64,000 bases of DNA, from contig JAWKRG010000007.1 in assembly GCA_041389725.1 (NCBI GenBank), positions 310,001 through 374,000 of the forward strand. Direction: 5' to 3'. The stretch comes from Polyangiaceae bacterium. Lineage in GTDB: Bacteria > Myxococcota_A > Polyangia > Polyangiales > Polyangiaceae. Below are positions 33,967 to 42,533 of this stretch, one piece after another. The position numbers and the translations under genes are program-made. Within the stretch, counting starts at the first letter, position 1. Every line of letters starts with the position of its first letter. The notes below the pieces were generated by a model. The model was not told the DNA's origin. It did no database searches and saw only the letters and a program-made list of their open reading frames with translations.

Positions 33967-35883
33967 GTGAACGTGTCGATCACGTCGAATCCCAGCGAGC
34001 TCCAGGCGCCTCAGGCCGTCTGCGCGGAGGTGTTCGAGGAGAACCTTCGCTACCTGGGGCTTGGCCCTCACACCGAGACAGCCCTGCGCGCGGCAACGGC
34101 AAATGCCAAGGTCACGTCGCTTCCTTCGGGCGGCGTAGGGCTCACGACGCGCGGTCACGTGCTGGACGCGCACGTGGAGGTGAACGTCCCGAAGTCCACG
34201 GACAGCGTCACGGTGATCTTCGGCCTCGGTGCCGGGAACACCGTCCGCGAGGTACGAGCCCAAACCTCAGGTCGCGTGGTGGTGTACGAACCCGATGCGG
34301 GCATCGCGCGCGCGGTGTTGGAGCACGGCCCGGTCGACCTCGGCGACGTCGACTTGGTCACTGACTTGTTCGACCTGAGCCAAGCGTGGCCTGCCATCGC
34401 GCAGACCCAAACCACGGTGACGGTGGTCCGCAGCGCTGGCTACTCGGACCTGTTCCCCGCGCAAGCAGCAACGCTCACCAGCAAACTGGAAGAGTTGGTC
34501 GCTCGCGTTGGCGTCAACGTGAACACGTATCGCACTCGTGCGGCGGTGTGGGTGGACGATCTGCTCGAGAACCTCGAGCTTCTCGTGGATCGTCCCACCT
34601 TCATGGCGCTGGAGAACGCGCTCCCGGGCGTGCCCGCGTTCATCGTCGGCGCCGGTCCGTCCCTGGGCAAGAACGGGCCCCTGTTGGCGGAGGCTGCGAA
34701 GAAGGGCCTGGTCATTTCCGTCAACACCAGTGCTCGCGCGCTCGCGAGCTACGGCGTGGAGCCGCAGGTGCTTGCCTGCCTCGAGTCCGTGGACGTCTCG
34801 CACTTGTTGAAGGATCTGCCCTTCATCGATCGCGTCGTGCGTGCCATCAGTCTCACCGCCCACCCCAATACCTTGCGCACGGGTCAAGGGCCGCTGCTTC
34901 CCGTATACGAAGCGCTGCCGGAAATTTCGTTTCCTCTGGCTGAACTCACGGGACTCATGGGATTGCCCGTGTGCGGCAGTGTTACCACTGCCGCCTTCTC
35001 TTTGGCTCAGCGCCTCGGCTGCAATCCAATCGTCCTGGTCGGCCAAGATCTCGCCTACACCGACGGCCAGGCCTACGCGCGCGGTACCGCGTATGCGGAT
35101 TCCAAGGCGCGCATCTCCGAGGATGGACAGTGCCTGGAGCTGGACTGGTGCGACACCCTGAAGCAGACCCACAACGCGGGCACGAGCGAGATGCACGAAC
35201 GCGAGGCCGTCGAGTGGGTCACGGCTTGGGGCGGCAAAGGCATCGTGCCCACGGGCATGTCCTTCACGCCCGTGCGCGCCTGGTTCGGCGACGCCGCGAA
35301 GGTGCTGGAGCGCGAGTTCCCGGGCACGTCCCTGGTGAACGCCACGGAGGGTGGCGCTCGAATCGACGGCTTCCGCGAACAGAGCCTCGCCGACGTTCTG
35401 GCCTCACTACCGGAACGCCGCGTCAGCAACGACGACCTCGTGCGTCGCGCGCGCTGTCGCATGAAGGCCGTCAGCGCTGACGCCCTTCGCAGCTTTGCTC
35501 TGCAGAAGGCAGAAGCAGCCGGCACCGTCGGCAAGCGCGCGCGACATGCGCGAGCGCTGGCGACGCGCGCGCTGGGCGCCATGCGCCAGGGCGAACATGG
35601 CAAAATCCCCGCGCTCTTCGCCAAGCTCGAGGCAGCCGAAGCCGCGCTGCGTGAAGCCGTCCGCCGCGCCCCCTTGGTCGACACCTACGGGTTTGCAGAA
35701 GTGGACGCTGCTCTGGGCGTCCAGAGCGACAGCGGCGACGCTGCCAACGACGCCCGCACGGCGCTCGAGCGTGAAGTGCGTGTCACCTCCGCCATCATCC
35801 AGGCCAGCAAGCGCCTGCGCACCAAGTTTCTCTCCATGGCCGCCCGTCTCGAAGCGTCCGTGGAGGGCCGTCAACACCCATAA
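33967..35883 (+). CDS. motility accessory factor (Maf/MAF-flag10, DUF115) glycosyltransferase
   Basis: 638 residues from GTG 33967. The central part has the DUF115/6-hydroxymethylpterin-pyrophosphokinase-like fold: AFIVGAGPSLGKNGPLLAEA, then GLVISVNTSARALASYGVEPQ and NPIVLVGQDLAYTDGQAYA. Maf proteins transfer nonulosonic acids (pseudaminic, legionaminic or related) to flagellin Ser/Thr. The gene lies directly before the two flagellins, and the window also encodes NeuB- and NeuA-type enzymes that would make the activated sugar. The acceptor and exact sugar are not knowable from sequence. Confidence 0.9.
   Translation: MNVSITSNPSELQAPQAVCAEVFEENLRYLGLGPHTETALRAATANAKVTSLPSGGVGLTTRGHVLDAHVEVNVPKSTDSVTVIFGLGAGNTVREVRAQTSGRVVVYEPDAGIARAVLEHGPVDLGDVDLVTDLFDLSQAWPAIAQTQTTVTVVRSAGYSDLFPAQAATLTSKLEELVARVGVNVNTYRTRAAVWVDDLLENLELLVDRPTFMALENALPGVPAFIVGAGPSLGKNGPLLAEAAKKGLVISVNTSARALASYGVEPQVLACLESVDVSHLLKDLPFIDRVVRAISLTAHPNTLRTGQGPLLPVYEALPEISFPLAELTGLMGLPVCGSVTTAAFSLAQRLGCNPIVLVGQDLAYTDGQAYARGTAYADSKARISEDGQCLELDWCDTLKQTHNAGTSEMHEREAVEWVTAWGGKGIVPTGMSFTPVRAWFGDAAKVLEREFPGTSLVNATEGGARIDGFREQSLADVLASLPERRVSNDDLVRRARCRMKAVSADALRSFALQKAEAAGTVGKRARHARALATRALGAMRQGEHGKIPALFAKLEAAEAALREAVRRAPLVDTYGFAEVDAALGVQSDSGDAANDARTALEREVRVTSAIIQASKRLRTKFLSMAARLEASVEGRQHP
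35849..35874 (+). promoter_or_regulatory. possible sigma-28 promoter for flagellin 1
   Basis: GCCGTCAA at 35867-35874 matches the -10 consensus GCCGATAA at 6 of 8. The upstream TCGAAG is only a weak -35. It lies inside the end of the maf gene, 27 nt before the flagellin ATG. Confidence 0.25.
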
Positions 35884-35901
35884 GCGAGAGGAACCGAACT
35901 C

Positions 35902-36738
35902 ATGGCCCTGATCACGCAAACCAACATCGCGTCTCTCGAGACTCAGAAGAACATCTCGAAGACAAACATGGCGCTGCAAAAGAGTTTTGCACGTCTATCC
36001 AGCGGCTTCCGCATCACGTCGGCAGCAGACGATGCAGCTGGCCTCGCCATCAGTGAGAGCATGAAGACGCAAGTGCGCTCCTACACCGTGGCTGAGCGCA
36101 ACGCCAACGACGCCATCAGCATGACGCAGACGGCGGAAGCGGCCCTGGGCGAGATGCACAACATCATGGGGCGCATGCGCGAAATGGCGATGCAAGGCGC
36201 CAACGGCGCCATGAGCTCCACGGACCGTGGCTACCTCGACACCGAGTTCAAGCTGCTACAGAACGAGGTCACACGCATTCAGGACTCCACCAAGTTCAAC
36301 GGCGTGAAGCTGCTCTCCAACACGGCGACCAGCATTCAGTTCCAGGTGGGCCTGAACAACACGGCCAGCGATCAGATCACCGTCACCTTCGGCGGCCCGG
36401 GGCTGACCACGCTCCTGGCAGCGACGACCACCCTGTCCGGTGCGACGGCGACCGCATCGTTGGTCGCTCTGGGTCGCATCGACACTGCCCTGAGCGCCAT
36501 CTCCACCTCGCGCGCGAGCTTTGGCGCCGCCCTCAACCGACTTGAGGTCGTGACCAGCAACATCCAAACCATGCGCCTGAACATCGCCTCGGCCAACAGC
36601 CGCATTCGCGACGTGGACGTGGCGGAGGAAACTGCGCACCTCGCGAGAAGCCAGGTATTGAGTCAGGCGGGCGTGGCGGTGTTGGCCCAAGCCAACCAGC
36701 TGCCGCAGATGGCCTTGAACCTGGTTCGGGGCGGCTAG
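35902..36738 (+). CDS. fliC: flagellin 1
   Basis: 278 residues. The conserved N-terminal D0/D1 region includes LQKSFARLSSGFRITSAADDAAGLAISESM and the C-terminal helix ends LAQANQLPQMALNLVRGG. Only about 60 residues of weakly conserved sequence separate the two ends, so the variable outer D2/D3 domains are essentially absent. That short Ala/Ser/Thr-rich middle is the probable surface for glycosylation. A GAGAGG ribosome binding site precedes the ATG. Very similar to flagellin 2. Confidence 0.97.
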   Translation: MALITQTNIASLETQKNISKTNMALQKSFARLSSGFRITSAADDAAGLAISESMKTQVRSYTVAERNANDAISMTQTAEAALGEMHNIMGRMREMAMQGANGAMSSTDRGYLDTEFKLLQNEVTRIQDSTKFNGVKLLSNTATSIQFQVGLNNTASDQITVTFGGPGLTTLLAATTTLSGATATASLVALGRIDTALSAISTSRASFGAALNRLEVVTSNIQTMRLNIASANSRIRDVDVAEETAHLARSQVLSQAGVAVLAQANQLPQMALNLVRGG

Positions 36739-36770
36739 GGTAGCGAGGCGTTGACGGCTCTCGGTCGAGC

Positions 36771-36794
36771 GTCCGCCAGCCCATCCTGGCGGAC
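36771..36794 (+). terminator. hairpin downstream of flagellin 1
   Basis: Perfect 9-bp arms (36771-36779 and 36786-36794) around a 6-nt loop, 33 nt after the flagellin 1 stop. There is no T-run, so termination is uncertain; it could protect the 3' end of the flagellin mRNA. Confidence 0.45.
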
Positions 36795-36994
36795 CCGACC
36801 TGGCGCGGACGCGGAAGGTCTCATGACCGCGAGGGCTCGAAATCCGAGACTCGGCGGGGCAACCCAGGAAGGCACGCTCCGCTGTTTCGGGCTCTCGCCT
36901 CCGCGCCGCGCTTCTTTCGTCAGTGGCTTGACGCTTTTCTCCTCAAGGCGCCAGCCCCCTGACCGTTCGAAAGGGGTGACGGGCGACGATGCCC
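36795..36994 (+). other. leader/promoter region of flagellin 2
   Basis: Together with flanking hairpins this is the 301-nt gap between the flagellins. No gene is seen. A GCCGATGG at 36995-37002 resembles the sigma-28 -10 element (6 of 8) but lacks a good -35 at the correct distance. Confidence 0.35.
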
Positions 36995-37015
36995 GCCGAT
37001 GGCATCCGCCATCGG
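36980..37015 (+). repeat. two consecutive hairpins in the flagellin 2 leader
   Basis: First CGGGC-6 nt-GCCCG (36980-36995), then CCGATGGC-4 nt-GCCATCGG (36996-37003 with 37008-37015), a perfect 8-bp stem. They sit 25 nt before the ribosome binding site hairpin and may shape the mRNA leader or mark a protein site in DNA. Confidence 0.45.
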
Positions 37016-37024
37016 TTCTCTCCA

Positions 37025-37036
37025 GGAAGGAGTTCC
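37025..37036 (+). promoter_or_regulatory. candidate CsrA-binding hairpin over the flagellin 2 ribosome binding site
   Basis: GGAA-GGAG-TTCC forms a 4-bp stem that presents GGA in its loop, the preferred CsrA geometry, and the AAGGAG inside it is also the ribosome binding site (ATG 37040). With csrA and fliW in the window, this is a plausible site for CsrA repression of flagellin relieved by FliW. Confidence 0.4.
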
Positions 37037-37039
37037 CCC

Positions 37040-37873
37040 ATGGCATTGAATATCCAGACCAACGTTGCTTCACTCGAAGCACAGAAGTCAGTCTACGGCA
37101 ATCAACGCGCGCTGATGAGCAGCTTCGCAAAGCTCTCCAGCGGCTTCCGAATCAACTCAGCAGCGGACGACGCGGCAGGCCTCGGCATCAGCGAGAGCAT
37201 GAAGTCGCAGATTCGCTCCTACACGGTGGCAGAGCGCAACGCGGCCGACGGCGTCTCCATGGCGCAGACGGCAGAAAGCGCGTTGGGCGAGGTCCACGAC
37301 GTCTTGGGCCGCATGCGCGAACTAGCGATGCAGTCGTCCAACGGCTCCCTCAGCTCCACGGACCGCGGCTATCTCAACACCGAGTTCGGGCTGCTGAAGG
37401 CCGAGATCACGCGCATTCAGGATTCCGCCAAGTTCAACGCCAAGAAGGTGGTCGGCTCCACAACGGCCAGCGTCACCTTCCAGGTCGGCTTGAACAACAC
37501 CGCGGCCGACAAGATCACCGTCACCTTCGGTGGCGTTGGCTACACCGCGCTGCTGGCAGCGACCACGGTCATCTCTGGTTCGGGCGCCACTGGAGCCCTC
37601 ACGGCCTTGGGCCGCATCGACACGGCGATCACGACCACCAGCACCGCGCGCTCCAAGTTCGGCGCTGCGATGAACCGCCTCGAAGTTGCCACCAGCAACA
37701 TCCAGACGATGCGTCTCAACCTCTCCGCAGCCAACTCGCGCATCCGCGACGTGGACGTCGCCGAGGAGACCGCGAAGATGAGCCGCAACCAGGTGCTGAG
37801 CCAGGCAGGCATCTCTGTCTTGGCGCAGGCCAACCAATTGCCGCAAATGGCCTTCGGCCTGATCGGTCGATGA
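37040..37873 (+). CDS. fliC: flagellin 2
   Basis: 277 residues from ATG 37040, chosen because AAGGAG is 8 nt upstream and the protein begins MALNIQTNVASLEAQK, as flagellins do. D0/D1 motifs SSFAKLSSGFRINSAADDAAGL and C-terminal LAQANQLPQMAFGLIGR. Same short middle as flagellin 1 and clearly a paralogue by duplication. A strong hairpin follows the gene. Confidence 0.97.
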   Translation: MALNIQTNVASLEAQKSVYGNQRALMSSFAKLSSGFRINSAADDAAGLGISESMKSQIRSYTVAERNAADGVSMAQTAESALGEVHDVLGRMRELAMQSSNGSLSSTDRGYLNTEFGLLKAEITRIQDSAKFNAKKVVGSTTASVTFQVGLNNTAADKITVTFGGVGYTALLAATTVISGSGATGALTALGRIDTAITTTSTARSKFGAAMNRLEVATSNIQTMRLNLSAANSRIRDVDVAEETAKMSRNQVLSQAGISVLAQANQLPQMAFGLIGR

Positions 37874-37885
37874 CGAAACCCCGGA

Positions 37886-37912
37886 GGCCAGGTCGAATCT
37901 TTCGACCTGGCC
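37886..37912 (+). terminator. strong hairpin after flagellin 2
   Basis: Perfect 12-bp arms (37886-37897 and 37901-37912) with a 3-nt loop, 12 nt after the flagellin 2 stop codon. The following bases are TTCGCCC, only two T, so it may be a partial terminator or an mRNA-stabilising structure that raises flagellin over fliD expression. Confidence 0.6.
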
Positions 37913-37952
37913 TTCGCCCATTTGAGCCAGCAATGCGCGGAGGAAGTTGACG

Positions 37953-39284
37953 ATGGCCGGTACGATCTCGTTTGGTGGTGTTGGCTCCGGAATCGACACG
38001 GAAGGCATCGTGCAAGGCCTGGTGGGGGCTTCCAGCAGCGGCGTCTCCTCCATGAAGAGCCGCGCTGCCGCCACGCACGCGGCAGTGAGCACCATGAGCG
38101 AGCTTGGAACGCTGCTCGCCAACCTGAAGTCGGCCCTCGAGGCGCTGGACGACCCCAAGGAAGTGGCTTCCTACGCCGGCAGCTCGTCGTCGTCGGCGCT
38201 TTCCGTGTCCACGCTCGGCACTGCCAACCCCGGCCGCTACTCGGTGAGCGTCGACAACCTGGCCAAGGAGCAGCGCACCTACAGCAACGCTTTTGCGTCC
38301 GCCAGCGCTCCTCTGGGGCAAAGCGGCAGCTTCGACATCACCGTGGGCACGGACGCCGCAGTACCCATCTCGGTGTCGACCGGCGACAGCCTGGAGGACA
38401 TCGTAGCCAAGGTCAACGCGAGCGACGCTCGCGTCAACGCGTCCATCTTCTACGATGGCACGAGCTACTACATGCAGATCGCAGGGCAAGAAACGGGTGC
38501 CGCGAACTCGGTAGGCTTCGCCGAAAACGGCACTAGCCTGGGGCTGACCGTCCCGGGCAACACCAAGCAGAATGCCGAAGATGCCGTGGTGACAATCGAC
38601 ACCTTCACCATCACTCGCCCGAGCAACGAGATCTCCGGCGTACTTCAGGGCGTGACCCTGACGCTCAGCGAACTCACCACGTCACCGGCGACGGTGAAAG
38701 TCGAGAGCAACCCAGACGCTCTCAAAGAGAAGTTGGAGGCCGTCGTCACGGCCTACAACGCCGTCATCGACAAGGTGCAGAGCACCGCTGGCTACGCGGA
38801 CATCAAGCCGACGAATCCAGTGCTGGCCGGCGACGCGCTGCTGAGGGGGCTGTCGAACAAGATGAGCAGCTCCTTGCAGACCCTGGTCGGTTCGGGCAGC
38901 TACCAGACCCTGGGCAGCATCGGCCTGAGCGCGGACAAGAGCGGTAAGCTCAGCCTCGACAGCGCCAAGCTCACCAAAGCGCTGGCGACCGACGCCGAGA
39001 GCGTCACCAAGATGCTCTCCGGGGTGACCGAGAATGACGGCGCCATGGACGTGTTCCGAGACGCGTTGGCCACCTACACCGATACCGGCACGGGCCTCAT
39101 CGACACGCGCAAGGAGACCCTGGAGTCGCGCGCCAAGAGCCTCGACGACCGCGTCACCGAGGAAGAAGCTCGCCTGCAGCGCTACGCCGAAATGCTGCGC
39201 CGGCAGTTCACGAACATGGACGGGCAGGTAGCCGCGTGGAACTCACAGATGGACTACCTCTCCCGCCTCTACTCGGGTGGCTGA
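37953..39284 (+). CDS. fliD: flagellar filament cap protein FliD (HAP2)
   Basis: 443 residues from ATG 37953, with GGAGG 9 nt upstream. N-terminal ISFGGVGSGIDTEGIVQGLV is the FliD signature, the middle contains SVSVDNLAKEQRTYSNAF, and the C-terminal coiled region has TRKETLESRAKSLDDRVTEEEARL with LRRQFTNMDGQVA. FliD caps the filament and folds flagellin. Confidence 0.95.
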   Translation: MAGTISFGGVGSGIDTEGIVQGLVGASSSGVSSMKSRAAATHAAVSTMSELGTLLANLKSALEALDDPKEVASYAGSSSSSALSVSTLGTANPGRYSVSVDNLAKEQRTYSNAFASASAPLGQSGSFDITVGTDAAVPISVSTGDSLEDIVAKVNASDARVNASIFYDGTSYYMQIAGQETGAANSVGFAENGTSLGLTVPGNTKQNAEDAVVTIDTFTITRPSNEISGVLQGVTLTLSELTTSPATVKVESNPDALKEKLEAVVTAYNAVIDKVQSTAGYADIKPTNPVLAGDALLRGLSNKMSSSLQTLVGSGSYQTLGSIGLSADKSGKLSLDSAKLTKALATDAESVTKMLSGVTENDGAMDVFRDALATYTDTGTGLIDTRKETLESRAKSLDDRVTEEEARLQRYAEMLRRQFTNMDGQVAAWNSQMDYLSRLYSGG

Positions 39285-39328
39285 AGGTGGCGGGCGTCAC
39301 GAAAATGACGCTGCGGGGTAAAGGTTTC

Positions 39329-39343
39329 TGGCGCCGCGACCGC
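39329..39343 (+). promoter_or_regulatory. weak sigma-54-like element before fliS
   Basis: TGGCGC-N5-CCGC, 7 of 10, with exact spacing and 16 nt from ATG 39360. Weak on its own; listed because its position relative to the start codon equals that of the stronger elements. Confidence 0.2.
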
Positions 39344-39359
39344 TCAAATCATTGAGATC

Positions 39360-39752
39360 ATGATGCAAACCGCCGCGCACCGCTACCAGCAAGTCCAAGC
39401 CAGCACCTCCAGCCCTGGGGAGTTGCTCATCGCCCTTTACGACGGGTTGTTCCGCTTCTTGAAGGGCGCTCGCGCCTTGCTCGAGCAGGGACAACGTGCG
39501 CGAGCCGGGGAGCTACTCAGCAGAGCCTATTCCGTCGTTTCCGAGCTGTACATCGCCCTGGATCACGACGTGAACCCCGAGCTCTGTTCCAACCTCGAGT
39601 CCGTGTACGGCTTTTGCATGGACAAGATCACGTTCGCCAATCTCCGCGGATCCGTGGAGGCCGTGGACGAAGTGATTCGAGTATTGACCCCTCTGCGCGA
39701 GGCTTGGGCCGTCGCCGTCGTCGAAGCGCAGAAGGAGAAAGCCCAGCGCTAG
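39360..39752 (+). CDS. fliS: flagellin export chaperone FliS
   Basis: 130 residues. YQQVQASTSSPGELLIALYDGLFRFL is the FliS signature, followed by a four-helix bundle with VYGFCMDKITFANLRGSVEAVDEV. FliS binds the flagellin C-terminus before export. Start ATG 39360 or 39363. It ends directly against the next start codon. Confidence 0.95.
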   Translation: MMQTAAHRYQQVQASTSSPGELLIALYDGLFRFLKGARALLEQGQRARAGELLSRAYSVVSELYIALDHDVNPELCSNLESVYGFCMDKITFANLRGSVEAVDEVIRVLTPLREAWAVAVVEAQKEKAQR

Positions 39753-41090
39753 ATGACCACGCGTGTGAGCGCCCAACCCGAAGCCCCTGCCAACCGTGAC
39801 CCCGTCTACGTGGGGTCGACCCAACGCAGCGAGGTCTACGCCCACTTCAAGTCCGGTGCGATCGTGCGCGCACCGCGCAGTCGCGCGCGCAGCTACCCGA
39901 ACCTGCGCGGGGGCGCCCCGCCTACTCGCGCGTTCTACGCGGAGCTGGCGCGGCAGTGCCGTGGTGGGCTCTGCATCGACGTGGGCACGGGGTCTGCCGA
40001 AGGCGCCGAGTTGCTCGGGGCTCGCGCGGACCGCGTGTTCGCCCTCGAGCGAGATCGAGAAGCGCTGGCGTTTGCGCGCGAGTACACCCGTCGGGCCGAA
40101 ATCGTCGACCATGACGCGCGCTACCCCTTGCCGGTGAAGGGCGCCTCTCACGCCATGCTGGCGGATGTGTTGGGCCACGTGAAGGATCCGAGCGTGGTGC
40201 TGACACACGTGCGTGACGCCCTCGCCGAGGACGGCCGCGCCTTGATTGCGGAACCTCACGCGGCTCCCGGCCAGCGCCTGACGCCACCTCTGCGTCGCGC
40301 CTTCAGTACACGAGAGTTGGAGCGACTGCTGGCGCGCTCGGGTTTCCGAGTGGAGAGCTGGGTCATGCAACAAGGCACCTTCGTGTCCTGCTTTGCGAGC
40401 CCGCTGCGCACGGCAGCGGCCGACGCTCTCGTCCGCGGCGTTCGCGCGCTGTCGATCGGGGATCCCGAGGCTGCGCTGGGCGCATTTGCGCGGGCGACGG
40501 ACAGCGAAGATCGTCTCACGGCGCGAGAAGCCCGTCTCGGCCGCGCGCGCGCGGCCGTTGCCCTCGGTCGCGGCAACGACGCGGTGATGGCCCTGGACGC
40601 AGCGGTGGCCATCGACCCCGACTGCTCGGAAGCCTACGCTTCTCTTGCGGAGATCGCGCTGCTGATGGGAGAGGCGGACAACGCACTGAGCCTCGCCATG
40701 CGTGCCGCAGAGCTCGACTCGACGTCGCCTCTTGCGGCGCGAGTCGCGGCACACGCAGCAGGACGCTTGGGTCACCCGGAAGCGCCAGCAGCCTGGCGCA
40801 CGGCCCTGTCACTTTCCCCCGACCACGTCGACGTGGCCGGAGAAGCCGCGCGAGTGTTCGCAGAGCGGGGCGACTACGCCAACGGCATCGTCGTGTTCGA
40901 GCGGCTTCGGGCCTATGGCGATCCCCTGGGCGCTCCGTTCCACACGACGCTGGGCTGGCTGTTGCTCCTCGACGGCCGAACCGCCGACGCGCGCTTGGAA
41001 GCGCAGATGGCTCTCCAACTCGCGCCCCACGACGACGCGGCGAGCGAGCTGTGGACGGCCCTGCAAGGCGACCCCCGGGCCACTCACTGA
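39753..41090 (+). CDS. methyltransferase-TPR fusion protein
   Basis: 445 residues. N-terminal class I SAM methyltransferase-like domain (about 65-200): glycine motif CIDVGTGSAEGAELLGA, acidic strand end FALERDRE, and LAEDGRALIAEPH after motif III. The C-terminal half (about 225-440) has repeated helical pairs with TPR spacing, for example AEALLMGEADNAL-type repeats. Its ATG immediately follows the fliS stop, so it is co-translated with FliS. It may methylate flagellin or a glycan, but the substrate is unknown. Confidence 0.8.
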   Translation: MTTRVSAQPEAPANRDPVYVGSTQRSEVYAHFKSGAIVRAPRSRARSYPNLRGGAPPTRAFYAELARQCRGGLCIDVGTGSAEGAELLGARADRVFALERDREALAFAREYTRRAEIVDHDARYPLPVKGASHAMLADVLGHVKDPSVVLTHVRDALAEDGRALIAEPHAAPGQRLTPPLRRAFSTRELERLLARSGFRVESWVMQQGTFVSCFASPLRTAAADALVRGVRALSIGDPEAALGAFARATDSEDRLTAREARLGRARAAVALGRGNDAVMALDAAVAIDPDCSEAYASLAEIALLMGEADNALSLAMRAAELDSTSPLAARVAAHAAGRLGHPEAPAAWRTALSLSPDHVDVAGEAARVFAERGDYANGIVVFERLRAYGDPLGAPFHTTLGWLLLLDGRTADARLEAQMALQLAPHDDAASELWTALQGDPRATH

Positions 41091-41116
41091 CGCCCGCGCA
41101 GAGTCTGCGGCGGACA

Positions 41117-41134
41117 CCTGTCGAAAGTGACAGG
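41117..41134. repeat. 6-bp inverted repeat after the methyltransferase-TPR gene
   Basis: CCTGTC and GACAGG flank six bases, 26 nt past the stop codon. No T-run. Possibly the weak end of the fliS transcript; the rest of the 211-nt gap up to 41301 shows nothing else. Confidence 0.3.
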
Positions 41135-41301
41135 CGTTCGGATGCGCAGTACCGGGTGTGAATCGAGTGATGGAGTTGGCCGGCTCCTGCCACCTAGCTC
41201 TTGTGACCTTGCCTCAGAAAAATCCGGGTTCTTCACGCAACTGTTCTCTCGGGCGCGCCGACGAGGAGGGCGTTGTTGTAGCCTAGGAAGATCCTCGAGC
41301 G

Positions 41302-42009
41302 ATGGGACCCGACGAAAACCGCTCCGGCATCCGCGTCATGGTCGTCGACGATGACGATGCGTTCCTTCGAGCAGCCCGCCGGCTGCTCGAAGCGCTGGGC
41401 CACGACGTGTTCGTGGCTCAAAGTGTGAGTGAAGCTATCGCCATCCAGGAAGAGCACGACCCCGACGTGGCCTTGGTCGACTGGGCGCTGCAGCAGGAGA
41501 CTGGCGAACAAGTCTGCGCCGCGCTGCGCGAGTTCCAGCCACCGCCCGGGATCATCGTCGTCACCGGCCTCGACGTCGACGAGTTGGTCGAACGTTCACT
41601 TCACGCCGGCGCGGTCTACTACATGGGCAAGCCACTCCAGCGGGACCGCATGAAAGTGTTCATTCAGCGCTTGTACAAGCTCCGCGTGGAGTCCTCGGTG
41701 CCGCCCCCGCCCATCAACGGTCAGGGAGAGCCACCCTGCTGGGTAGGACGCGACGGGATCGTTCAGTTCGCGGACGGCGGGCGAGCCTCACGTCTCAGCG
41801 CCAGCCAGCGCCGCTGTCTCGAGTACCTGCTGCGCCGCCGCGACAGCGTCGTCAGTGCCGAGGAGATCCGTCAGCGCTTGGGACTCAGCTCTCCGCACGC
41901 TGCCGAGAACCTGATCTTCAAGATCCGAGAACGCCTGGGTCCGCGCCGCGGCTGTATCGAGACCGTCCGCGGCGAAGGCTTCATCATCCGCTCGCTGTCG
42001 CGACACTAG
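41302..42009 (+). CDS. OmpR/PhoB-like response regulator
   Basis: 235 residues. Receiver domain (about 9-125) with acidic DDDD at 16-19, phospho-acceptor Asp60 (VALVDWAL), Thr88 and Lys110 (MGKPL). A winged-helix DNA-binding domain (about 150-232) has SASQRRCLEYLLRRRDSVVSAEEI and ends RGCIETVRGEGFIIR, where GEGF is close to the usual GxGY of OmpR-type domains. No kinase is adjacent; the soluble kinase at 3530 is the only orphan kinase in the window. Confidence 0.93.
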   Translation: MGPDENRSGIRVMVVDDDDAFLRAARRLLEALGHDVFVAQSVSEAIAIQEEHDPDVALVDWALQQETGEQVCAALREFQPPPGIIVVTGLDVDELVERSLHAGAVYYMGKPLQRDRMKVFIQRLYKLRVESSVPPPPINGQGEPPCWVGRDGIVQFADGGRASRLSASQRRCLEYLLRRRDSVVSAEEIRQRLGLSSPHAAENLIFKIRERLGPRRGCIETVRGEGFIIRSLSRH

Positions 42010-42117
42010 TGTCGTGAGTCCGAGAACACCCGCGATGGGATGACGTGACGGCCCGCCCGGACAGAGTGTTGATAGAAGCTCCCGCGCCCGTTGCGGACGC
42101 ATTGCCACCGCACGCAG

Positions 42118-42468
42118 CTACGCAAAGTTCTCGCCATTCCAGCCCCAAAGGTGTGGCTCGGCGTCTTCGAACTCCACATAGGTGCGATTGGGAGCGACAC
42201 CTGCGGCGCCGGCAAGCGCGTTACAGACGTCACGCGTGATGGCGTTGGTCTGCTCGCTGGTAAGCCGTCCGATGTTCTTGACCTCGACGAAGCAGCTCGC
42301 TTCATCGGTGCCGCCGAAGGTCATCATCGCATTCGGTGCCCAGCAGGTCATGACGTAGCTTTCGGGCTTGCCCAGGAGCTCCGCCAAGCGTTTGCTCAGC
42401 GTACCGAGCACGGAGCGCTGAACCTCGGGATGGGGGCTGTGACTGCTGACGATCTTCAAGAGCGGCAT
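42118..42468 (-). CDS. MIF-family tautomerase-like protein
   Basis: 116 residues from ATG 42468, which places the catalytic Pro directly after Met (MPLLKIVSSHSPHPE) and equals the length of macrophage migration inhibitory factor. Family motifs ELLGKPESYVMTCWAPNAMMTFGGTDE and the C-terminal RTYVEFEDAEPHLWGWNGENFA align with MIF. Members tautomerise phenylpyruvate- or enol-type substrates. Last gene of the four-gene minus-strand island; the earlier in-frame ATG 42513 would add 15 residues and bury the Pro. Confidence 0.9.
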   Translation of the reverse strand: MPLLKIVSSHSPHPEVQRSVLGTLSKRLAELLGKPESYVMTCWAPNAMMTFGGTDEASCFVEVKNIGRLTSEQTNAITRDVCNALAGAAGVAPNRTYVEFEDAEPHLWGWNGENFA

Positions 42469-42533
42469 GGCGCGCACCATGGCGCCCCCCTCGAGGCGAT
42501 GCAAGCGGGTCACGCTGGCGCCCAGGACTGCAG

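Noticed and set aside
36976..37002. Sigma-28 promoter for flagellin 2
   Set aside because: GCCGATGG is a fair -10, but no TAAA-like -35 lies 15 nt upstream, and the motif is part of a perfect hairpin that explains it equally well.
39319..39345. TAAAGGTTT before fliS as a sigma-28 -35 element
   Set aside because: No acceptable -10 follows at 11 nt after the octamer.
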